DNA from: Chromera velia
Taxonomy: Eukaryota; Sar; Chromeraceae
Direction of reading: 5' to 3'
Length of the DNA: 12,500 bases
NCBI GenBank assembly: GCA_018398765.1
Contig: JAHBMJ010002728.1
Location: forward strand, 1-12,500
The position numbers and the translations under genes were made by a program. Shown here in pieces: positions 1 to 7,143 of the stretch. Below the pieces are notes generated by a model. The model did not search any database and was not told the origin of the DNA. It saw nothing but the letters and a program-made list of their open reading frames with translations. Position 1 is the first letter of the stretch. Each line of letters opens with the position of its first letter.

Positions 1-483
1 AAAGAAGAAAGAAAGAAGGGAATAAAAAAAGAAAGTGACACGCCGTGTTTCTTTTCGTAGCTTAGGTCTTGCCGAATCAGCAGTAAAATGAATGAAAAGT
101 ACAAAAGGATTATCTCTGTTTCCTAGTGCGTTTCTCCATACGTTTCTCTTATTGGTCACAGGCTGGTACTAGGTTGGGAGGTGGGCATCAGATGGCTGGA
201 TGAGGTGGGCTTTTAAGGCTTACTACTAAGCTTACTGGGGCAAATCGAGGGAAACCATATCTGAACCTAGATCTAAACATATCTAAACCATACATGTCGT
301 GACGTAATTCATCATAATTAATTGATACGCGGATTTATCTAGGCGTGATATTAGGTGCCCTCAATTAAAAAAAATCATATAATAATCGTAACAATAATAG
401 TGATTTAGCGAAGATGCTGATAACATTCCTAGAACATTTGTTCATCTAGTAACTCAAGTCATTCAAGTTCACTCCGAATCACT
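1..483. other. Non-coding left flank of the retroelement
   Basis: No coding region or RNA gene is supported here. The first 40 bases are A/G-rich simple sequence. The remainder is AT-rich, with scattered similar words around 256-295 (repeated ATCT(G/A)AAC-type strings). The right part, about 357-478, belongs to a dispersed repeat that has a second member at 10809-11174. The retroelement begins seven bases beyond this stretch. Confidence 0.6.
413..478 (+). repeat. Dispersed repeat member without the MITE insertion
   Basis: This stretch aligns, with small gaps, to the two halves that flank the MITE-like element near 10891-11124. Its left half (415-440) matches 10860-10890 and its right half (441-477) matches 11133-11174, including shared words such as TCCTAGAA and AAGTTCACTC. 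It therefore resembles the unoccupied form of the same repeat. The homology may extend left to about 357, where GCCCTCAA is shared with 10809. The family was not recognised. Confidence 0.6.
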
Positions 484-490
484 GCTGTTA
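484..490 (+). repeat. Left copy of imperfect 7-bp target duplication
   Basis: GCTGTTA lies directly before the TG that opens the 5' LTR. GCTGTCA lies directly after the CA that closes the 3' LTR (6505-6511). Six of seven bases agree. Ty3/Gypsy integration usually duplicates 4-6 bp, so either the real duplication is GCTGT with two extra bases on the left, or it is an unusual 7-bp one. Confidence 0.5.
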
Positions 491-779
491 TGAGGGGCAT
501 TCCGCCTAATAAGAAGACTGAGTAATAAAGGGCTGGCAAGCGTCAGGCAGATGTGGGCCGGACGGGGGACCCGGGCCACATAGCGTGCATAGGTGTATCA
601 CGAGGCCGCGCATCGTGAAGTCGGGCATGCTTTCATTAAGTGATTTCAGTGAAATGCATGCTTAATGTGTCTGCTCTAAGAATGCTCGAGATTGACATTA
701 ACTGCTAAACCAAACCAACCGATGTCTGTCAGACTTTAACCACCTGTATCTGATATTACTGATATTAAAACAGCTTACA
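491..779 (+). repeat. 5' long terminal repeat
   Basis: This 289-bp LTR begins TGAGGGG and ends TTACA, giving the usual TG...CA termini. It matches 6194-6504 over nearly its whole length, with 11 substitutions that are all transitions and three indel differences near the right end (about 6, 12 and 5 bp). An AATAAA string at 524-529 could be a polyadenylation signal or, less likely, part of the promoter. No convincing canonical TATA box was found. LTRs of this length are ordinary for chromoviruses. Confidence 0.95.
524..529 (+). promoter_or_regulatory. AATAAA hexamer in 5' LTR
   Basis: The canonical polyadenylation hexamer is present here and at the equivalent place in the 3' LTR (6227-6232), inside an identical stretch of the two repeats. 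In the 3' LTR it could direct 3' end formation of the element transcript. Its position only about 34 bases into the LTR implies a very short U3 if it is used, so the assignment is tentative. Confidence 0.35.
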
Positions 780-781
780 TC

Positions 782-795
782 TGGTAGTTCAGAGC
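782..795 (+). other. Primer-binding site, initiator-Met-like
   Basis: TGGTAGTTCAGAGC starts two bases after the 5' LTR, where reverse transcription of an LTR element is primed by a tRNA 3' end. It equals the common initiator-methionine PBS TGGTATCAGAGC with two extra bases (GT) after TGGTA. TGG is the complement of the tRNA CCA terminus. The primer could be a tRNA whose acceptor end differs, or the site could carry a later insertion. Confidence 0.55.
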
Positions 796-880
796 CTCGT
801 TCCACCCTCAGTTAAGGGAGAGCGCTCTTGTTGAATTCAGTGTACTCAAACTGGTTTAGTCTACCAACTGTCGACTTCAT

Positions 881-2302
881 ATGTCGATGGAAGGTGTGAC
901 AGAGGATGTACCGGCTCCGGGGATTCTGCAGATCGTTGGGGCTATTGAAAGACTGTCTCAGCGGATTAACTCTATGTAGACGACGCAAAACCTGCATGGA
1001 GAAACTCTGCAATTACTTGTTTCTCAAGCCCTTCAGGAATCTGTCCAGGCAACGGTGACGTCACCTGCCATTGTGCCAGCCCAAAGTACAACCACATCCT
1101 CGTCGCACTACATGAAGCTGTGCGAGGCCTCTGCTCTGTTCTCTGGAGTGAGGGCCAAGCTGACCAGGTGGTTAAAAGACGTAGAAGACTTCTACAAACT
1201 TAAGAAAATGTTGGATCTGGATAAGGTACTGGTGGTAAAGAATAGAATATCCTAGGACCTGAAGGAATGGTTTGACCTCTATGAGGTCAAGAACCGACCA
1301 TTCCAGAACTGGGAGTCGTTGAAGGCTGCCTTCATCAAGCACTATTCAGACACACTGGCCAGACAGAAGGCCAGAAAGGACCTGAAGAAGTGCCGATGCA
1401 CTGGAGTTGGGGTTGACGACTACAACAAGCGATTCAAGCCACTTGTCACGAAACTGAAGGGCCAGTTGATCAAAGAAGACATCGTTGAAGACTACATCTC
1501 TGATTTGCCAGCAGATGTCCGCCTTGAAACAAACAAGGCGCATCCGGTCAACTTGGTCATCGCTATGAAGACGGCAAGCGAGCTTGAGGTCTTTCTCTCT
1601 GGTGGAGAAGGACCGCGAGGCGGGATACGAGACTTCCAAAGGCCGAGTGCCTTCGAGAGTGGTGGGGAGAGTGCCCAACGCAACTCTCCACTGGGACAAG
1701 AGGAAGGGCCCGTCCCCATGGACCTGTGTGGGGTCCGTCAACTCCCACCACCATTCACACTGGCAGAGAGGTCTCTTTGCATTGCAGAGGGAAGGTGTTT
1801 CAGATGCTACCTCGCAGGGCATACTGCTAGGCAGTGTCCAGGTCCCTTCTCTGGACTCGGCGGAAACTTCTGTGGAATGCGGAGACTTACTGGCGGAGGG
1901 AACCCTCGGGACTCGCAGGACTACGGGAGATTCCGTGGAGACTTCAGGCAGAGGGAATGGGGGCAGGGCAGAGGCGGATACCAGGGAGATCGCAGAGGGT
2001 TTGGAGCTCCATTCCCGACCGCCCAAGCATGGCCACCTCTGGGCTAGTCACAGTAGAGAGGGGGACGCAGAGACGGTGGTCCCAGAGGAAGAGGAAGAGG
2101 TGGAAGGAAGCCGGCAGGTAGGGGAGTTCGAACGATCTACGGAGGTTTCGAGACGGATGAGGTAATAGGAGCAGAGGGACTCAAAACTTGTGGTCAGTGC
2201 CCTAAGATAGGAGGAAGCCCTGAGAATGAAGACGTGCCAATGGAAATGAAAGAGGAGGAAAATGAAACAGGGGTCCATCCGGGGTTGTTTGTGTTTTCAA
2301 GT
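881..2302 (+). pseudogene. gag: Gag region of the retroelement (broken)
   Basis: Structural polyprotein that would assemble the virus-like particle and package RNA in the cytoplasm. The first ATG after the leader that opens the right frame is at 881, about 100 bases past the LTR. The retrotransposon Gag domain spans about 1120-1590, with hydrophobic/aromatic helices such as the LKEWFDLYEV and FIKHYSD segments. A CCHC zinc knuckle (C-x2-C-x4-H-x4-C) lies at 1796-1837 and would bind RNA. It is followed by a glycine/arginine-rich tail, about 1850-2135, also typical of nucleocapsid. Premature stops in the same frame are TAG at 977, 1253, 2045 and 2054. The frame then stays open, acidic at the end, to a TGA at 2303. 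That TGA, or the TAG pair at 2045/2054, could once have been the gag-pol boundary, but decay makes this undecidable. No frame-changing indel is seen in this part. Antisense open frames across 1346-2026 are shadows. Confidence 0.88.
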
Positions 2303-2305
2303 TGA

Positions 2306-2821
2306 ATGGCTGGTGTACCTGTCAGAGTTTTGGTTGATTCGGATACAGATGATATTTATCTTCACCATCGTTTTGCCCATGCCTACCATCTCCATGTGTG
2401 CAGATTGAGATGACCCGTCAACTTGTACGGTGCCTTCAAATCCTCGAAGACTCGGTCGGTCTGTGAGTGTGCACCCACAGTGCCGATCAACATTCAGGGG
2501 TATCAAGAGATAGTAGATACAATGTTAACCGATCTGGATGAGTATGATTTGATCTTGGGGATAAAGTGGGGTTATGCCTATGAGCCTGAACTGCAGTGGT
2601 CGTCTCAAAGTCTGCGTTTTTGGTTCAGAGGAAAATTGATTTATTGGGTTCCAGATGTGGAGTTGGAGGAAGAGGACGAGGAACAAACATTCAGCACTCC
2701 TCCTCTTCTCTCTTCTGTACAGGCAAAGCGGGCGATCCGGAAAGGGGCTGTCTGCCATCTAGTCAGACTGCAGACAGAAATCCCTTTCAGTGAGTCCACT
2801 GGGGTTGCCTGCAGGGATTAG
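2306..2821 (+). pseudogene. pol (PR): Protease region of pol (broken)
   Basis: Retropepsin-type aspartic protease, which would cut the Gag-Pol polyprotein. The active-site strand VRVLVDSDT is at 2321-2347. Families of this type have D-S/T-G-A/S/T, and here the glycine position is Asp (codon 2342-2344), which should disable the active site. The second half fits the family well: YDLILGIKW at about 2549-2575 matches the conserved YDxILGMDW element that closes Gypsy proteases. A TGA at 2411 breaks the domain and a TAG at 2819 ends the following linker, which is acidic (a run of Glu/Asp near 2660-2690). The reading frame is the same as Gag and RT, so this was one Gag-Pol fusion or a readthrough product. 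The ATG at 2306 directly follows a TGA and may be only a fortuitous start. Confidence 0.82.
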
Positions 2822-3831
2822 GGATTGCATGAAGTCAGTGAAGATGGGGGGAGAAAGAATACTGGGGAGAATGGAAAGGGATTTACAGGTAGTGAGGCAA
2901 TGAATGATAATTTTCTCTCTTCTCTTCCTTCTGATCATCCTGTTCTCTCTTCACCTAAATTAACTGAGGTTCATGAGTACCTGAAGAAATCGATCGTGCC
3001 AATCGACGTGAAGAAAACTGTGGCAGACAATGCATCTCTCTTTCTTGATTCCTTGACAGGGTTGCCGCTGTCCAGGGGGGAAGGACTTGACTTCAAGATA
3101 GATCTTAAACCAGGACACCCGCTTCCAGCTCGCCCACCCTATCGTCTCTCTTTAGGTGAGCTAGATGAATTGAGGAAGCAAGTTAATACATACTTGAAGC
3201 AAGGATTCATTCGACTGTCTTGTTCTCCTTTTGCAGCACCAATTTTATTTGTGGCAAAGAAGGATGGGACAATGAGGATATGTTGTGACTATACGGGATT
3301 AAATAGAATCATAGTGAAGGACAAGCATCCATTGCCTCATCCTCAAGATTTGATCGATAGGCTGTATGGGGCAAAATTTTTCACAGCTTTTGATCTTTGG
3401 CAGTACTACCATCAGATGAGAGTGAGAAAGAAAGACATGCCCAAAATAGCCTTCACGACGAGGTATGGGAATTATGAATGGCTGGTGGTCTCTTTTGGAT
3501 TAACGAATACCCCCCCAGCAGCTATACAATTGATTCAGTATGTGTTGAGGGAGTGCCTTGATCGGTATGTATCTGTATTTTTGGATGCTATTCTAATTTA
3601 TTCAAAGATAAGAGAGGAGCATGAACGGTATGTCTCTCATGTTCTTTTTCTCCTCAGACAGGCAAATCTGTTTACAAAACTGTCGAAGTATCATTTTTTT
3701 TAAAGAGAGGTGACATTCTTGGGGCTGAGGATCTCAGAGAAAGGAGTGAGGCCAGAGACAAAGAAAACAGAAGAGATAGAAAACTGGCCAGTGCTTAAGA
3801 ATGTGAGTGAGTTGCATTCTTTTTTGGTTTG
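2822..3831 (+). pseudogene. pol (RT): Reverse transcriptase region of pol (broken)
   Basis: RNA-dependent DNA polymerase that would copy the genomic RNA into cDNA. Recognisable blocks are a lead-in ending in PYRLS (about 3136-3150), KQGFIRLSCSPFAAPILFVAKKDGTMRICCDY (blocks 1-2, about 3197-3292; compare GxIRPSxSPxxSPVxxVKKKDG), LNR and KHPLP, FDL with the first catalytic Asp (about 3386-3394), FGLTN (about 3497-3511), and the YxDD box at 3578-3589, which here reads F-L-D-A. The second metal-binding Asp of the box is Ala (codon 3587-3589), a loss that abolishes polymerase activity in this family. A TAA at 3701 interrupts the thumb, after which the same frame continues through FLGLRISEKGVRP and ENWPVLKNVSEL. 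Around 3823-3838 one base appears to be missing, shifting the frame by -1. The FDL block is also atypical, with WQYYHQ where SGYHQ is usual. Confidence 0.92.
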
Positions 3832-4440
3832 GCTTCTTAGGTGAGACGTTTTGTGTTTGAATTCAGCAAGAAGGCTGCGCCTCTTTATCGCTTGCTAAAA
3901 AAGACGGTGAAGTTAAACTTTGAGTAGAAAGAAGAGCAGCAGGCGAGTTTTGAGATAGTCAAAGAAGCAGTTAAGCAGGTGACTGAATTATATATTCCTG
4001 ATCCTACTCGTCTATTCGAAATTTTTGCTGATGCGTGTGAAAAGACTGCGACTGTTGCTGCTGTGCTCATGCAGAAGGATCCACGTGTCAGGATCCTTCG
4101 GCCGTGTGCATTTGCTTTAAGAACAATGAGCCCAGCAGAGAAGAACTACCACATCAGAGATAAGGAGTTCCTTGCTTGTGTGTTCGCAGTCAAGATCTGG
4201 CGTCCGTATGTTTCGTGCACGACCTAGGTATGAAGTGATCATAAAAGTTTAAAGACAGTTACGTCGACCGCCAATCGAATGCAAATGTCTCCTCGCATGC
4301 GTTGTTGGGTTTTGTTGTTGGACCAGATAGATATTTCGCCTCGATATGTGCTTGGAAGCAAGAATCGGGTGGTAGATGCATTAAGCAGAAAGCCTGTGAG
4401 AACTGAGCAAAAGCAGGGAGCGGAAGAAAAGACTGAAAAG
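3832..4440 (+). pseudogene. pol (RH): RNase H region of pol (broken)
   Basis: Would remove the RNA strand of the RNA:DNA hybrid during reverse transcription. After the frameshift the frame resumes with the RT connection (VRRFVFEFSKKAAPLYRLL, 3841-3897). The RNase H catalytic acidic residues are still visible: Asp in IFADA (4030-4032), Glu in DKEFLA (4165-4167), Asp in SDHKSL (4237-4239) and the DALSRKP end motif (Asp at 4375-4377). Stops lie at TAG 3838, TAG 3925, TAG 4225 and TGA 4231. The stop at 3925 stands where related elements have Trp before an acidic/basic KEEQQ-type helix, consistent with TGG to TAG. So the catalytic residues survive while the chain is broken four times, suggesting the stops arose after selection ended. 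Confidence 0.88.
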
Positions 4441-5580
4441 AGAAACTAGAAGAAAAAGGAAGAAGAAAAGGAAGCGAAAGGACTGTTGGCAGGCATTGAG
4501 ATGAGAGTGGATGTGAATGAAGAGTTCTTGAAGGAAGTGAAAGGAGGATATAAAAAAGAAAGATTCTTTCAGGAGCTCATCAAAGTATTGAAGCATCCAA
4601 AGGTGCCTGTGCCTCGACACTTGAGAATAAGAATTTAACCATTCACTCTCATTGATGGCTTTCTTTATTTTAAAGACAGATTGGCCATTCCGACTGATGC
4701 TCTGCAGAGGCAGATGATCTCTGAGCATCATGACACGGTGGTTGGAGGACATCTGGGGCCAGAAAAGACATTTTTCAAGCTGAACAGTAAGTTTTACTGG
4801 CCTAACATGTATTCATCAGTCAAGAAGTATGTGGCTCGGTGTGATGCCTGTCAGAAAGTAAAACATTCCACCCAGAAAAGACCTGGTCTGCTCAATCCTT
4901 TGCCTATCCCTGAGTGTTTATATGAATCTCTTTCTGTCAACTTCCTCTTTGGTCTGCCAAGAACGCTGTACTGGGGAAAAATTGTGAATGGAATTCTCTC
5001 TGTTTTTGATCGTTTGTCAAAGGATCTATTTTTTATTCCGGTATGGGAAGAGGTCACGGGAGAAGAGACAGCATCGATTGTATTCGAGAGAGTGGTGTAC
5101 TCGGTCGGCATGTTTCGTTCTCTTCTCTCTGATCGCGATCCTCGCTTCATCTCTGCATTTTGGCAAGAATTGCAAAGACTTTGGAAATTAAAAATCAAGA
5201 TGAGCTCTTCTAGACACCCGCAGACAGACGGACAGATAGAGAGAGACAATAGAACGATCAGGGAGATGTTGAGGTGTTTCATGATGGACCATCAGGAAGA
5301 CTGGGCCGAGGCTTTGCCGGCATGTCAGTTTATATATAGAGATAGTGTGCATCCAGTGACTGGTCTCTCACCATTTAGATTTGTACATGGCTTTGATCCA
5401 ATCCGACTGCCTGCAATGCCTGTTCGGGGAAGTTCGCTATCTCTGGCAGCAGCTGACTTCGCTGTACGACACAGGGCAGAGATAGCACAAGCGAAAGAGT
5501 GCCTGGAGCAAGCAAGGGAGACGGCAGCTCACTACTATCATCGTCATCATAGGGAACTGGAATTGGGTCCAGGAGATTAG
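4441..5580 (+). pseudogene. pol (IN): Linker and integrase of pol (broken)
   Basis: Would insert the cDNA into the nuclear genome. A Lys/Glu-rich linker (4441-4640) holds a TAG at 4447 and a TAA at 4636. The zinc-binding HHCC domain then follows: His at 4726/4729 and 4750, Cys at 4840 and 4849 (spacing H-x6/7-H-x29-C-x2-C). The catalytic core shows Asp at 5131-5133 (SDRDPRF) and Glu at 5239-5241 (GQIERDN), separated by exactly 35 residues as in D,D35E enzymes. The first catalytic Asp, expected in a VDF-type block, is Asn here (codon 4939-4941), explicable by one G-to-A change in a CpG. The RHPQTDGQ block (5212-5235) and WAEALPACQF are well conserved. The 300-codon stretch from 4681 is the longest intact piece of the element. 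It ends at a TAG at 5578 within GD-*-VLL, where Trp is usual. Confidence 0.93.
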
Positions 5581-5988
5581 GTGTTGCTGCATAGAGAATT
5601 TTTCGAACAAAAAAGAAGGCCGGAGGGAGTAAAGAAGAAGCTTGAGCCTGTGTGGTTTGGTCCTTTTAAGGTAGAGAGGGCAATCACACGGGGAGCGTAT
5701 GAGTTGATCTTTCCGGCAGGAGTTCGCATTCATCCTGTGGCGAATATGAACTATCTGAAGAAGTATGTGAGAGAGCCGGGTGACCCTCCACCTGTAGTTC
5801 GACTTCCGAGATTCGAGGGCCCTGAGTACGAGGTAGATCGAATTTTGGACAGCAAGAGAATTTCAGGGAAGCAGCATTATTTAGTCAAATGGAAAGGGTT
5901 TGGAGTGAAGGATGCTTCGTAGGAGCCAGCGAAGAATTTTAAGAGAGCAAAAGAAAGGATCGCTGATTTCAAAAGGAAAGAAAAATAA
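5581..5988 (+). pseudogene. pol (CHD): Integrase C-terminus: GPF module and chromodomain
   Basis: Continues the integrase frame past the TAG at 5578. The GPY/F module is seen as WFGPFKVERAI (about 5653-5685). It is followed by VANMNYLKKY, the usual hinge before a chromodomain. The chromodomain starts at about 5827 (YEVDRILDSK), has the core HYLVKWKGF (about 5875-5901) and ends in a charged helix (ERIADFKRKEK) before a TAA at 5986. In chromoviruses this domain binds modified histone tails and steers integration. The aromatic Tyr at the start and Trp in VKWKG, part of the methyl-lysine cage, are kept. A TAG at 5920 replaces the Trp expected in the SWEP motif, again compatible with TGG to TAG. 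Without that stop the frame runs to the natural-looking end at 5986. Confidence 0.9.
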
Positions 5989-6193
5989 CAGATGGGCAGT
6001 GTGAGAGAGGAAAGGCATAGGGTGAGAGACAATGTATGATGATGACTCGATCGCTCGAGGGCATGCTAGATAGGTGCTTGATGAGAAGATAGATAGGCAT
6101 GAGAATTGATTGTCCGATCACTCGATGGATACATGATTAATATATCAGTCTTCAGAGCCAAGCATGGACGTTGGCTTGAAAGGTGGGCAAGTC
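5989..6193 (+). other. 3' untranslated segment and polypurine tract
   Basis: This is the stretch between the pol end and the 3' LTR; no coding is seen. It contains CTCGATCGCTCGAG near 6046-6059 and several AGATAG words. The last part, TGAAAGGTGGGCAAG (about 6177-6191), is purine-rich and ends two bases before the LTR. It fits the polypurine tract that primes plus-strand synthesis, although it is interrupted by TG and C and is weak as such. Confidence 0.6.
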
Positions 6194-6504
6194 TGAGGGG
6201 CATTCCACCTAATAAGAAGACTGAGTAATAAAGGGCTGGCAAGCGTCAGGCAGATGTGGGCCGGACAGGGGATCTGGGCCACATAGCGTGCATAGGTGTA
6301 TCACAAGGCCGCGCATCATGAAGTCGGGTATGCTTTCATTAAGTGATTTCAGTGAAGTGCATGGCATTGCTTGATGTGTCTGCTTGATATCATCACTAAG
6401 AATGCTCGAGATTGACATTAACTGCTAGACCAAACCAACTGATGTCTGTCAGACTTTAACCACCTGTATCTGATATTACTAAGACTCCCGTAAAACAGCT
6501 TACA
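6194..6504 (+). repeat. 3' long terminal repeat
   Basis: This 311-bp direct copy of 491-779 has the same TGAGGGG start and CTTACA end. It is 22 bp longer because of three indels near 6365, 6385 and 6481. In the shared stretch all substitutions are transitions, and six are CpG in the 5' copy but TpG or CpA here. AATAAA is retained at 6227-6232. Confidence 0.95.
6227..6232 (+). promoter_or_regulatory. AATAAA hexamer in 3' LTR
   Basis: Equivalent to 524-529 of the 5' LTR and possibly the polyadenylation signal of the element RNA. The surrounding 40 bases are identical in both LTRs except for one G/A change at 6207. Confidence 0.35.
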
Positions 6505-6511
6505 GCTGTCA
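6505..6511 (+). repeat. Right copy of imperfect 7-bp target duplication
   Basis: GCTGTCA directly follows the terminal CA of the 3' LTR and matches GCTGTTA at 484-490 with one C/T difference. Flanking bases beyond it do not match the left flank. Confidence 0.5.
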
Positions 6512-6664
6512 ACTAGGCGTCGGTTACAAAAGCTAGATAAAAAAAACGATGAAGGATTTTATTTTTTACCCTCAATAACACTCTCAGCAACAGTTGTGCA
6601 GCACATGAACAATACTCGTGCAATAGTCAAACAACAGTTGTTTGGTTGTTAGAAAAAAAAAAGT

Positions 6665-6695
6665 ACCCTATAAAATTAGAGGTGTTTTATAGGGT
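6665..6695. repeat. Perfect 11-bp inverted repeat
   Basis: ACCCTATAAAA (6665-6675) and TTTTATAGGGT (6685-6695) are exact reverse complements around a 9-base spacer, giving a strong potential hairpin. There is no T-run or neighbouring gene that would make it a terminator. Its role is unknown. Confidence 0.7.
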
Positions 6696-6775
6696 TTTGG
6701 ATTCTCCAAAACGTGTTTTAATTCGATTGAGCTTCAAAATTTGTTTTGGAAGTACATTTGTATTAAAAAACTAAA

Positions 6776-6844
6776 AGTCCTACGAAGGTCTTAGATAGCG
6801 CTCCTAACGTAGAAAATGATGAAAAACACGTTTCTTGTAGGACT
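6776..6844. repeat. Inverted repeat AGTCCTAC ... GTAGGACT
   Basis: Eight-base perfect arms at 6776-6783 and 6837-6844 enclose 53 bases. The arms extend inward imperfectly (CGAA against TTCTT). Together with the 6707/6823 pair this makes the spacer unusually rich in self-complementary words. It could be a remnant of a small inverted-repeat element. Confidence 0.45.
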
Positions 6845-7143
6845 GATATCTAATCAGAGACTAATAAATATTTATCAGTGGCGGCTTTCTAGAGCCATAA
6901 GAAGAATAGGTATTCTTCGGACACAGAGACTTCTGAAAGTACATACATGCAGCTAGACTCTGTTAGTTAGTCTGCCTTGTTGCTGACGTCTGCACTACTA
7001 TGGCAATGACGTCATTAATCGATCGAACGATCAGGCACAGAAACGGAACCATCGTATATCGGTCACGCACATCAATTGTATTAACACATGCGCGGTCTCA
7101 ATACACATGGCGCCGGCAGGCCCGTGCGGACACACAACAGACT

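Larger units (their letters stand above)
491..6504 (+). mobile_element. Degenerate Ty3/Gypsy chromovirus-type LTR retrotransposon
   Basis: A complete but inactive 6,014-bp element. It is bounded by two direct LTRs, each starting TGAGGGGC and ending CTTACA. Inside lie, in order, a primer-binding site, Gag with a CCHC knuckle, protease, reverse transcriptase, RNase H, integrase with GPF module, a chromodomain and a purine-rich tract. Integrase after RT/RNase H defines the Ty3/Gypsy (Metaviridae) order, and the C-terminal chromodomain places it with the chromoviruses, which use this domain for chromatin-directed integration. The polyprotein reads in one frame from 881 to about 3826 and, after a single frameshift, in another frame to 5988. 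Sixteen premature stops (11 TAG, 3 TGA, 2 TAA) interrupt it, and key catalytic residues are lost. It is transposition-incompetent, though it could be mobilised in trans if intact relatives exist. It sits in or next to a dispersed repeat. Confidence 0.95.
6512..7143. other. Non-coding spacer with inverted repeats
   Basis: No gene is supported. The stretch is AT-rich with several A-runs. CAACAGTTGT occurs twice near 6589 and 6632. It holds the inverted repeats at 6665-6695 and 6776-6844, and AAAACGTGTTTT at 6707-6718 has an inverted partner at 6823-6833. A perfect 12-bp palindrome AATGACGTCATT lies at 7005-7016, followed by TCGATCGAACGATC. An open frame that begins at 7000 only runs into the tandem array and is not taken as a gene. 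Confidence 0.6.

Noticed and set aside
1346-2026. 226-codon open frame antisense to gag
   Set aside because: It lies opposite the well-supported Gag domain and zinc knuckle and shows no domain of its own; a shadow.
4851-5282. 143-codon antisense frame over the integrase
   Set aside because: The opposite strand encodes a clear HHCC/D,D35E integrase; the antisense frame has no recognisable features.
881-5988. Reassigned TAG (alternative genetic code) as explanation of the stops
   Set aside because: TGA and TAA stops also interrupt the same frame, catalytic residues are lost too, and several TAGs replace Trp, which no known TAG reassignment would give; decay is simpler.
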